DNA of 18,362 bases from Campylobacteraceae bacterium (lineage in GTDB: Bacteria > Campylobacterota > Campylobacteria > Campylobacterales > UBA6016), in the NCBI GenBank assembly GCA_022758985.1, contig JAEMQC010000108.1, positions 1 to 18,362 of the forward strand, read 5' to 3'. The translations under genes were made by a program, and so were the position numbers. Within the stretch, counting starts at the first letter, position 1. Each line of letters opens with the position of its first letter. Positions 7,393 to 13,532 of the stretch are shown here, piece after piece. Under the pieces are notes generated by a model. The model was not told the origin of the DNA. It saw nothing but the letters and a program-made list of their open reading frames with translations, and did not search any database.

Positions 7393-7803
7393 TTACTTCC
7401 AGTTTCTAATAATAAGATGGCATGTATTGCAAGAGTTTAAAACCTTGCCGTATGCGGCAAACGCCTCGCTATAACTTCCCTTCTCAAGCTTTTTTTGCAT
7501 TTCGTCTGCATACTTGTTTACAAGCTCACCCTCTTTTAGGGCTGTTTTATGCAATGCTTTTTTCTCTTTTGGAAGATAGTCTACGAGATTATCTTTTAGT
7601 GTAGCTATTTTGTTTGCGGCTTTAAGCGCTTTTATACCATCAGCCACACCCTCTTTAGAGCCGTATAGCAACCCTTTTTGAATTGCAGCCATAGCCTCCT
7701 CTTGTGCTTTCATATCTTTCATTATTGCCGCTTTATCTTCAGCAAGAAGCGCAGATGGCAGCATAACTGCCGCCACTGCTATTAATATCGCTTTTTTCAT
7801 CAT
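7393..7803 (-). CDS. Small periplasmic cytochrome c, cytochrome c'-like
   Basis: This 136-residue protein has a signal peptide (MMKKAILIAV... ending near LLA|EDK at about residue 21) and one heme-attachment motif, CNTCH, at 125-129, almost at the C-terminus. The rest is rich in Ala, Lys, Glu and Met and predicts as amphipathic helices. Heme attachment at the end of a four-helix bundle is the arrangement of class II cytochromes (cytochrome c' and c-556), so that family is my best guess. The overall sequence is not one I recognise. It begins 12 bases after petC, with AGAAGG upstream of tandem ATGs, and is the last gene before the terminator. Its place suggests a redox partner of the bc1 complex or a sensor or scavenger of NO, but neither role is shown by the sequence. 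Confidence 0.8.
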   Translation of the reverse strand: MMKKAILIAVAAVMLPSALLAEDKAAIMKDMKAQEEAMAAIQKGLLYGSKEGVADGIKALKAANKIATLKDNLVDYLPKEKKALHKTALKEGELVNKYADEMQKKLEKGSYSEAFAAYGKVLNSCNTCHLIIRNWK

Positions 7804-7815
7804 TTATACGCCTTC

Positions 7816-8652
7816 TTAGTGGACTTCTTTAAATTTGGAAACTTTCCATAGGTACGTAAGTACGGTTAGGATGGCAAAATATCCCAAAATCCAGAAAGCA
7901 AGCGAATTTCTTTCATCTTTTTTAGGATCGCCGACTTTTTCAAGGTGCTCGATAACTTTAGCCTGAGCATCTTTTGTTAGACCAACTCTCGGCATTGCAG
8001 TACCGTGAAGAAGTTTTTGTGGATCGTTGATAAAACCGTTTAGATAATGTTCGCCTTTTGATTTGATAACTTGTGACAAATCAGGCGGAACTGAGCCCAT
8101 ATACTCTTTTATTCTAGCATCGGTAGCTACTCTGCTAATACCTTCATATTTTATGTTATGGCATCTAACGCAAGCCTCTTCGGTAATCTGCTTAGCAGTC
8201 AGATTTTTGTTTGCAATAGATGATAGATAAGCAACTATATGCCCGGCATCTTCGGCGCTTATGCCTAGATTTGGCATAGCATATTTGCCCGGCTTAGCTT
8301 TTACAGTAGCTTCCGGATTTTGAATGAAATTTGCAAGGAAGTTATGGTCATATATAGCCGCAACATTTGAAAGATCCGGTGGAACAACGCCGTAAGTGTT
8401 CGCAACATCTGCGTCGCTCATTGCAAGCTTAATGCCCTCTTTGCTTACGGAGTGGCAAGAGATACACTGTGCAGCCACAAGCTCTTTACCTTTTGCAGCG
8501 TCGCCAGTCGTAGGCTGTTTTGGCAAATCTTTAAACGTAAAGTCTGCAGGTGAAACTTCAGGGTGCATTATTTGGTGTGCATAAGGCTCCACACCCCAAT
8601 ATGTAAGCCCTACAAAAAATATTAGTACAGCTAGTATTTTTAACTCTCTCAT
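7816..8652 (-). CDS. petC: Diheme cytochrome c subunit of the bc1-type complex
   Basis: This subunit passes electrons from the Rieske protein toward soluble cytochrome c or the terminal oxidase. The 278-residue protein has an N-terminal hydrophobic anchor (about 6-20), two cytochrome c domains with heme motifs CISCH at 63-67 and CVRCH at 161-165, likely axial methionines at 126 (YAMPN) and 220 (AMPRVG), and a C-terminal membrane helix at about 251-269. A diheme protein in place of the monoheme cytochrome c1 of proteobacterial and mitochondrial complexes is characteristic of Campylobacterota. The two domains look like a tandem duplication (PPDLS recurs after each heme site). The start follows three bases after the petB stop, with GAGAGG about seven bases upstream of the ATG. 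Confidence 0.94.
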   Translation of the reverse strand: MRELKILAVLIFFVGLTYWGVEPYAHQIMHPEVSPADFTFKDLPKQPTTGDAAKGKELVAAQCISCHSVSKEGIKLAMSDADVANTYGVVPPDLSNVAAIYDHNFLANFIQNPEATVKAKPGKYAMPNLGISAEDAGHIVAYLSSIANKNLTAKQITEEACVRCHNIKYEGISRVATDARIKEYMGSVPPDLSQVIKSKGEHYLNGFINDPQKLLHGTAMPRVGLTKDAQAKVIEHLEKVGDPKKDERNSLAFWILGYFAILTVLTYLWKVSKFKEVH

Positions 8653-8655
8653 CTC

Positions 8656-9870
8656 CTAGCCTCTCTTTCTTTCTATTTTAGATATTATTGGTAGAACAAC
8701 CAAAAGAAGCGCCAAGAAGGATACAGAGAATACGAACCCTATCCATGCGTTGATACCGGTAGGAGGAAGTTTTCCATAAACGGTAAGTCCTATCATAACA
8801 ACAATAAGCACCCAGAACCAAACTCTAAATAGAGGTCGTTTGTGTGCAGGTTTTACGCTTGGGTCACGATCTAGCCAAGGAAGCGCAAAGAATATAACGT
8901 TAGCTATACCAAAAGCTATAAGACCAAGGTTTGCGCTAAAGAAGAAACCTCTAAGAACTTCGTAAGACCATAGAAAATACCACTCCGGATAGATATGCGG
9001 AGGAGTTTTCATGCTGTCGGCTGGCATAAAGTTGATCGGATCCATTGCAAAATTGAAATGGAAGAACACTAGATAGAAAAAGAATACCATAAAGCCCGAT
9101 AACACAAAGAAGTCTTCGGCAAGGAACGTAGGCCAGAAAGGCATAACTTTTGAGCCTTTTTTGTCGCCTGCTTGGAATTTTGCAGCCTCAGCTTCAAAAT
9201 CTATCTCTTCACCCTCTTGGTTGTTGACGTGAGGAATTCTAAGAGAGTACATATGAAGAGCGATAATTCCCATAATAATTAGAGGAAGTATAAGCACGTG
9301 AAGCGCAAAGAATCTAGTCAGGGTAGCGTCTGCAACGACATAGTTACCTCTAATCCAGATAACAAGCTCTTTACCTATAAACGGGATACCGCCGAATAGG
9401 TTTGTAATAACTTGTGCAGCCCAGTAGCTCATTTGACCCCAAGGAAGCATATAGCCTGAGAAGCCTTCCGCAGAGAACGTAACGAAAAGCAGCATACCGC
9501 TTATCCATATCATCTCTCTACCGCCTTTGTAAGAGCCGTAGTATATAGCTACAAACATATGGATGTAGATTACAAGGAATACGACGGAAGCCGCAACTGC
9601 GTGAATATGTCTAAAAAGCCATCCGTATGCAACTTCTTGCATGATAGTCCTGTTAACGCTATCAAAAGCTAGCGCAGTATCAGGCTTGTAGTACATCAAA
9701 AGAAACATTCCTGAAACAACTAGAAGCGTAAACAGAGTTGCAAGTACAACACCGAAGCTCCATAGGAAGTTGATATTTTTTGGAATCCAATATTCAGTCA
9801 TCAAGACTTTGGTTAGACCGCTCGTATTAAGTCTAGCGTCTAACCAGCTTTTATTATTATCTATTGCCAT
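8656..9870 (-). CDS. petB: Cytochrome b subunit of the bc1-type complex
   Basis: This membrane subunit binds two hemes b and forms the quinol oxidation and reduction sites. The 404-residue protein is a full-length cytochrome b, carrying in one chain the parts that are split into cytochrome b6 and subunit IV in b6f complexes. Heme ligands are His90 and His104 on helix B and His191 and His206 on helix D. The helix D pair is 14 residues apart, the spacing of cytochrome b6, whereas mitochondrial-type cytochrome b has 13. The Qo-site motif PEWYFL is at 295-300, and about eight or nine membrane helices are visible. The start ATG at 9870 follows GGGGAGGGG. It lies 13 bases after petA. Confidence 0.96.
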   Translation of the reverse strand: MAIDNNKSWLDARLNTSGLTKVLMTEYWIPKNINFLWSFGVVLATLFTLLVVSGMFLLMYYKPDTALAFDSVNRTIMQEVAYGWLFRHIHAVAASVVFLVIYIHMFVAIYYGSYKGGREMIWISGMLLFVTFSAEGFSGYMLPWGQMSYWAAQVITNLFGGIPFIGKELVIWIRGNYVVADATLTRFFALHVLILPLIIMGIIALHMYSLRIPHVNNQEGEEIDFEAEAAKFQAGDKKGSKVMPFWPTFLAEDFFVLSGFMVFFFYLVFFHFNFAMDPINFMPADSMKTPPHIYPEWYFLWSYEVLRGFFFSANLGLIAFGIANVIFFALPWLDRDPSVKPAHKRPLFRVWFWVLIVVMIGLTVYGKLPPTGINAWIGFVFSVSFLALLLVVLPIISKIERKRG

Positions 9871-9883
9871 TTATCCCCTCCCC

Positions 9884-10396
9884 TTATGCTTTTAGCTCAG
9901 GAGCTATTTTTTTGTACTCTTCGCCCTCTTCGCCAAGTACAATCGTATTGCCAACTACTTTATAAGGAGGAATAGCCAAAGGTTTTGGAGGAGGCCCAAA
10001 AGTGTTTACGCCGTTAACATCGAATTCACCGCCGTGGCAAGCGCACTTAAACTGTTTTTTGTCGGCTTCGTATGCCGGTATACATCCAAGATGCGTACAG
10101 ATTGCCACTACAACCGTGTATTGATCACTTCCTACTTTAACATTTGTATTGTTTTTGGAGGCTGCCATATCAGGCGTTTTTTTAAGTATATAAACCGGTT
10201 TACCTCTAAACTCTACCGTTCTGATTTCGCCTGCTTGCATAGAAGATACGTCGACCTTCGTTACGCCTGCGGCAACAACGCTAGGAAGCGGATCCCATGT
10301 TTTTACCATGCTGTATACCGCTGCAGCGCCGCCGATTCCGGCAAAAGACCCTAGAGCAGTGAGGATAAAATCCCTCTTTGACTCATCAACAGCCAT
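9884..10396 (-). CDS. petA: Rieske iron-sulfur subunit of the bc1-type complex
   Basis: This subunit takes the first electron from quinol at the Qo site through a [2Fe-2S] cluster. The 170-residue protein has an N-terminal membrane segment (about 10-29), a hinge, and a C-terminal Rieske fold with CTHLGC at 100-105 and CACHGG at 118-123. By family convention Cys100, His102, Cys118 and His121 bind the cluster, and Cys105 and Cys120 form a disulfide. FGPPPKP follows as the Pro loop. The N-terminus reads ESKRDFILTALG: it resembles a twin-arginine signal but with Lys-Arg. AAGGAG lies six bases before the ATG. It opens the pet operon after a 116-base spacer downstream of mnmG that contains a promoter-like box and a palindrome. 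Confidence 0.96.
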   Translation of the reverse strand: MAVDESKRDFILTALGSFAGIGGAAAVYSMVKTWDPLPSVVAAGVTKVDVSSMQAGEIRTVEFRGKPVYILKKTPDMAASKNNTNVKVGSDQYTVVVAICTHLGCIPAYEADKKQFKCACHGGEFDVNGVNTFGPPPKPLAIPPYKVVGNTIVLGEEGEEYKKIAPELKA

Positions 10397-10428
10397 AAGT
10401 TACTCCTTGAAATAAAGAAAAATAGCCT

Positions 10429-10449
10429 ATTTGACTATATATGTCAAAT
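10429..10449. promoter_or_regulatory. Palindrome in the petA leader, candidate operator or hairpin
   Basis: ATTTGAC at 10429-10435 and GTCAAAT at 10443-10449 are perfect inverted repeats around TATATAT. The element lies between the likely -10 box of petA (10463-10468) and the petA ribosome-binding site (10402-10407), so it could be a regulator-binding site overlapping the early transcribed region or a hairpin in the leader RNA. It does not match the FNR consensus TTGAT-N4-ATCAA in spacing or sequence. No regulator can be named from the window. Confidence 0.5.
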
Positions 10450-10462
10450 TGTAAAGCGCTAA

Positions 10463-10468
10463 ATTATA
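10463..10468 (-). promoter_or_regulatory. Probable -10 box of the petABC operon
   Basis: On the minus strand the sequence reads ATTTTGAGATATAATTTAG, with a perfect TATAAT at 10468-10463 and an upstream TTTTGA extension of the Campylobacter type. A start near 10456 would give a leader of about 60 bases before petA, including the palindrome at 10429-10449. It makes the pet operon independent of mnmG, which ends 44 bases upstream of the box. Confidence 0.6.
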
Positions 10469-10512
10469 TCTCAAAATTATAAATTTATAAAAAAATTCAA
10501 TTTGAACTTATT

Positions 10513-12381
10513 CTATTTTTTAAGCAGCTTGACATACATCAAGATGACGTCTATAGCGGCAGGCGTAACACCGCTGAGCTGGCTTGCGCCAAATAGTGTA
10601 GAAGGTCTTGCTTTTTTGAGTTTTTCGACTATCTCGAAGCTAAGCCCCGGCAAACCATCGTATACAAAGTCGTCAGGAATCTTTACATTTATGTAATTTT
10701 TCATCTTTTCGATCTGCTTTTGTTGTTTTTTGATATAGTGATAGTATTTGCACTCGGTAAGTATCAAATCTTTTATATCATCATCCAACTTTGCAGTATT
10801 GGGCAGAAGCTTTACTAGCTTTTGCTTATCAAAACTGTTTCTTCCTATAAGGTTAATATATAATACCTTATCGCTAACTTGTTGCTCGCCTATCTCTTCC
10901 AAAAACGCCAGATTTTCTTTAGAGGATGTAAAATACATCTCTTCAAGCTCAGTGAGAAGTTTCGTAACACTCTCTTTTTTGTGTAGCATTTTTGAGTACA
11001 TTTCGTCACTCACAAGCCCAAATGCGTGTCCATACCCGCTAAGCCTCATATCGGCGTTATCTTCTCTTAGAAGAAGTCTATACTCAGCGCGAGAGGTAAA
11101 CATACGATATGGCTCATTCGTTCCCTTGGTTACAAGGTCGTCAATGAGAACTCCGATATACCCCTCTTCCCTGCCTATAACAAACGGCTCCTTGCCTTTT
11201 ATTTTAAGTACCGCATTTATACCAGCCATCAGACCTTGTGCGGCAGCCTCCTCATACCCGGTAGTCCCGTTTATTTGTCCGGCAAGATAGAGTCCTTTTA
11301 TCTTTTTGGTTTCTAGCGTGTGATAAAGCTCGGTCGGCTGCACAAAGTCATACTCTATAGCATATCCATACCTTGTAATAACAGCATTTTCAAGCCCCTC
11401 TACACTTCTTATCATGTCCACCTGTACATCGATAGGAAGACTCGTAGACATACCGTTGATATAGTATTCGTCGGCCTCTTTGGTTTGCGGCTCTATAAAG
11501 AGATGATGTCTATCTTTATCCGCAAACCTATATATCTTATCCTCTACGCTTGGGCAATATCTAGGACCAACCCCTTGAATTTGTCCGGAAAACAGAGGAG
11601 CTCTCTCGAAGTTGCGTCTTATTATCTCGTGCGTATTGGCATTAGTATGCGCTATATAGCACGGAAGTTGATTTGGCGCAAAGCTTTTTTTATCGGTTTT
11701 GAAGCTAAACGGAATCGGTCTTTCATCGCCGCCTTGTATCTCAAGGCGTGAAAAATCTATGCTTTTAGCGTCTATCCTAGGGCATGTTCCAGTCTTTAGC
11801 CGCCCTACTTCAAGCCCTAGCTCTCTTAATCTATCAGATAAACCTTTTGCGGCAAACTCTCCAAACCTTCCGGCCTCTTTTTGAAACTCGCCTATATGTA
11901 TAAGACCATTTAAGAATGTCCCCGTGGTCAGCACGACGGCCTTTGCGCCGTATCTATTGCCAAGCTCGGTTATTACGCCCTTAACTTCTTTGTTGTCAAC
12001 GATAAGATCTACTACCAAATCCTGTTTTACTTCTAGATTTTCGGTATTTAGACATACTGTTTTAGCGAAGTTGTTATATTCGTCCATGTCTATTTGTGCC
12101 CTAGAGCCGCGCACCGCCGGACCTTTAGCGTCGTTTAGTATTCTATATTGAATTGCGCATCTATCGGTTGCTTCGCCCATAAAGCCGCCTAGCGCATCGA
12201 CCTCTTTTACCAGATGCCCCTTTGCAAGGCCGCCTATGGCCGGATTGCAGCTTGTAGCCCCTATCCTATCGACCAATATAGTAAGTAAAAGCGTATTTAG
12301 CCCCATTTTTGCGCTCGCAAGCGCCGCTTCTATGCCGGCGTGTCCGGCTCCTACAACTATCAAATCATATTTATGGGTCAT
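10513..12381 (-). CDS. mnmG: tRNA uridine-5-carboxymethylaminomethyl modification enzyme, FAD-binding
   Basis: MnmG (GidA) works with the GTPase MnmE to install the carboxymethylaminomethyl group at wobble uridine 34 of several tRNAs, using FAD and methylene-tetrahydrofolate. The 622-residue protein shows the FAD-binding motif GAGHAG at 11-16, the SCNPAIGGLAKGHLVKE segment with its conserved Cys near 45, GSRAQIDMD, TGTFLNG, GRLKTGTCPR, EGVGPRYCPS-like and INGTTGYEEAAAQG segments, and a helical C-terminal domain ending in SGVTPAAIDVILMYVKLLKK. The length is normal. The ATG at 12381 is preceded only by a weak GGACTG site. The gene is divergent from the cytochrome b gene. From memory, mnmG lies just upstream of petABC in C. 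jejuni too, so the linkage is probably old. Confidence 0.97.
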   Translation of the reverse strand: MTHKYDLIVVGAGHAGIEAALASAKMGLNTLLLTILVDRIGATSCNPAIGGLAKGHLVKEVDALGGFMGEATDRCAIQYRILNDAKGPAVRGSRAQIDMDEYNNFAKTVCLNTENLEVKQDLVVDLIVDNKEVKGVITELGNRYGAKAVVLTTGTFLNGLIHIGEFQKEAGRFGEFAAKGLSDRLRELGLEVGRLKTGTCPRIDAKSIDFSRLEIQGGDERPIPFSFKTDKKSFAPNQLPCYIAHTNANTHEIIRRNFERAPLFSGQIQGVGPRYCPSVEDKIYRFADKDRHHLFIEPQTKEADEYYINGMSTSLPIDVQVDMIRSVEGLENAVITRYGYAIEYDFVQPTELYHTLETKKIKGLYLAGQINGTTGYEEAAAQGLMAGINAVLKIKGKEPFVIGREEGYIGVLIDDLVTKGTNEPYRMFTSRAEYRLLLREDNADMRLSGYGHAFGLVSDEMYSKMLHKKESVTKLLTELEEMYFTSSKENLAFLEEIGEQQVSDKVLYINLIGRNSFDKQKLVKLLPNTAKLDDDIKDLILTECKYYHYIKKQQKQIEKMKNYINVKIPDDFVYDGLPGLSFEIVEKLKKARPSTLFGASQLSGVTPAAIDVILMYVKLLKK

Positions 12382-12423
12382 TTATCAGTCCGTTAATATT
12401 AAATTAATCTATATTTCTTAAAA

Positions 12424-12429
12424 TGTAAT
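12424..12429 (+). promoter_or_regulatory. Possible -10 box of the membrane cytochrome b gene
   Basis: The plus strand reads TTCTTAAAATGTAATTTTACC. TGTAAT at 12424-12429 is one base from TATAAT and is preceded by a TTAAAA extension. It stands 33 bases before the start codon. The 80-base divergent spacer must also carry the mnmG promoter, for which I see no clear candidate. Confidence 0.3.
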
Positions 12430-12461
12430 TTTACCTTAGATACGCAAAAAAAGGAGCGACA

Positions 12462-13079
12462 ATGGGTTACTTTTCAGACAAACGAAGCGCAAACCTGAGG
12501 GTTTGGCACTGGCTTAGCGCAATTACCGTATTTGGACTAATGCTTACTTATCTACTTAGAAAAACGGTTTTAAACTACAAAGATAACGCAGCTATTATCC
12601 AGTCTAAGCTATCTGAGATAGGTCTTATAGTGGCCGACGACAAAGCAAAAGAGATAGCAAAAATATTTCGTGACAACATGTGGCAGTGGCACTACTATCT
12701 TGGATTTTTGTTTGCGGCGCTTTTGGCGTACAGAATATACGGCTTTATAACAAAAGCAGACAAACTTCCGACCTGTAAAGCAAAGGAGCTAAAAGGAAAC
12801 GGCGATAAAGGCGCAAAAGAGTTCGTAATGGCAAAATACGCACACGCACTCTTTTACATCGCTTCCATATATATGGCGATAAGCGGTCTTGCTATGTATT
12901 TTAGGGAGAAATTGGGTCTTTCCAAAGATATGCTTGAGCCGATAAAGGAGCTTCACGAGCTGGCGTTTTGGTTTTTCCTATTGTTCATAGTGGCGCATAT
13001 AGCGGGGGTTATAAAAGCAGAACTTACGACGGATAAAGGTCTGATTTCAGAGATGTTTAACGGCGGGGATAAAACGTAA
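12462..13079 (+). CDS. Four-helix membrane cytochrome b (b561 / hydrogenase-type cytochrome b family)
   Basis: This 205-residue integral membrane protein has four predicted helices at about 15-33, 75-96, 125-147 and 163-184. Histidines stand at their ends in the pattern of di-heme b proteins: His16 (RVWHWL), His77 (WQWHYYLG), His128 (YAHALFY), His165 and His179 (LHELAFW...VAHIAG). This fits the cytochrome b561/Ni-Fe-hydrogenase cytochrome b superfamily, which passes electrons between a membrane quinone and a partner enzyme. No partner (hydrogenase, dehydrogenase or catalase-like YceI protein) is adjacent, so the redox partner cannot be named. A strong ribosome-binding site, AAAAGGAG, lies seven bases before the ATG. 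The gene appears to be a single transcription unit, ending just before a hairpin-rich spacer. Confidence 0.88.
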   Translation: MGYFSDKRSANLRVWHWLSAITVFGLMLTYLLRKTVLNYKDNAAIIQSKLSEIGLIVADDKAKEIAKIFRDNMWQWHYYLGFLFAALLAYRIYGFITKADKLPTCKAKELKGNGDKGAKEFVMAKYAHALFYIASIYMAISGLAMYFREKLGLSKDMLEPIKELHELAFWFFLLFIVAHIAGVIKAELTTDKGLISEMFNGGDKT

Positions 13080-13082
13080 TCT

Positions 13083-13191
13083 GCTCCGACAGGAGCTAGC
13101 TTTTGTGCTAGGCTTTTAGCCTGTGCAATTCCGCTACGCTGCATGTAGCACAACACTTAGCGTAGGCAAAGCGGGCTTTGCCCGACTTGCC
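13083..13191. repeat. Hairpin-dense intergenic stretch between cytochrome b gene and rpsU
   Basis: At least five short inverted repeats lie in 109 bases: GCTCC/GGAGC (13083-13087, 13092-13096), CTAGC/GCTAG (13096-13100, 13107-13111), AGGCT/AGCCT (13110-13114, 13118-13122), CTACGCT/AGCGTAG (13134-13140, 13159-13165) and a compound one at 13165-13191, where GGCAA/TTGCC and CGGGC/GCCCG enclose TTT. GCTAC/GTAGC (13133-13149) is an alternative fold of the fourth. None is followed by a T-run on either strand, so they are not ordinary intrinsic terminators. The stretch separates two convergent genes and is more GC-rich than other spacers here. It could be a dispersed repeat or a structured 3' region of either transcript. 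Confidence 0.6.
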
Positions 13192-13198
13192 GTACTAA

Positions 13199-13411
13199 TT
13201 ATAGCCGTGATTCGTATCTTCTCATCATATAGAGTTTTTTTAGAATCTTTTTTCTTGCAGCTATTTTCTCTTTTTTCTTTTTCTCAACATTAGTTTCAAA
13301 AAATCTTCTAGCTTTTGATTCAGTAACGATTAGGTTTCTATCGCACTGTTTTTTAAATTTTCTATACGCTTCCTCGAAGCCTTCATTTTCTCTTAGCACT
13401 ATTCCTGGCAT
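13199..13411 (-). CDS. rpsU: 30S ribosomal protein S21
   Basis: S21 is a small basic protein of the 30S subunit near the anti-Shine-Dalgarno end of 16S rRNA and takes part in mRNA selection during initiation. The 70-residue sequence starts MPGIVLRENEGFEEAYRKF and ends in the conserved KKLYMMRRYESRL. It is rich in Lys and Arg throughout and has the length I recall for Campylobacterota. I chose the ATG at 13411, which follows a GAGGACGGTGA-type site. The frame is open nine codons further up, but that part contains the ribosome-binding sequence. The compound hairpin at 13165-13191 begins eight bases past the stop. The gene is divergent from pyrG and stands alone. Confidence 0.96.
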   Translation of the reverse strand: MPGIVLRENEGFEEAYRKFKKQCDRNLIVTESKARRFFETNVEKKKKEKIAARKKILKKLYMMRRYESRL

Positions 13412-13480
13412 AAAAAAATCACCGTCCTCTCTTGTCATATTTGCAAGCTTCGGGATAAACTTGCTGACAACAAAGCCGGT

Positions 13481-13486
13481 ATTTTA
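13481..13486 (-). promoter_or_regulatory. Candidate -10 box of rpsU
   Basis: On the minus strand the spacer reads TATTGCTAAAATACC. TAAAAT at 13486-13481, with a TTGC extension, is a plausible -10 box and would give a leader of about 60 bases before rpsU. Its upstream region overlaps the candidate pyrG -10 box at 13498-13503. Confidence 0.4.
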
Positions 13487-13497
13487 GCAATATTTTG

Positions 13498-13503
13498 TAA
13501 AAT
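13498..13503 (+). promoter_or_regulatory. Candidate -10 box of pyrG operon
   Basis: The plus strand reads ATATTTTGTAAAATTTC. TAAAAT at 13498-13503, preceded by TTTTG, is a plausible Campylobacter-type -10 box. A start near 13510 would leave a leader of about 23 bases before the pyrG ATG at 13533. The box faces away from the rpsU box at 13481-13486, with only 11 bases between them. Confidence 0.4.
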
Positions 13504-13532
13504 TTCACATAAAACTACTGGACTTTTGACTA

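Noticed and set aside
10429..10449. petA palindrome as an FNR site
   Set aside because: The half-sites are TTGAC/GTCAA with seven bases between them, whereas FNR needs TTGAT/ATCAA with four. I kept it as an unassigned palindrome.
10491..10510. Possible terminator after mnmG (TTCAA-A-TTGAA then T-run on the minus strand)
   Set aside because: The stem is only about five A/T-rich pairs with a one-base loop, too weak for an intrinsic terminator.
10748..11290. Plus-strand open frame of 180 codons opposite mnmG
   Set aside because: It is antisense to conserved mnmG sequence, Ser-rich, and without known motifs or start signals.
12953..13156. Minus-strand open frame of 67 codons across the end of the cytochrome b gene and the hairpin spacer
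   Set aside because: It has no ribosome-binding site, and half of it is antisense to conserved coding sequence.
13165..13191. Intrinsic terminator of rpsU
   Set aside because: The stem is strong, but the minus strand continues CTACGCTAAGTG with no T-run. It is listed as part of the hairpin cluster instead.
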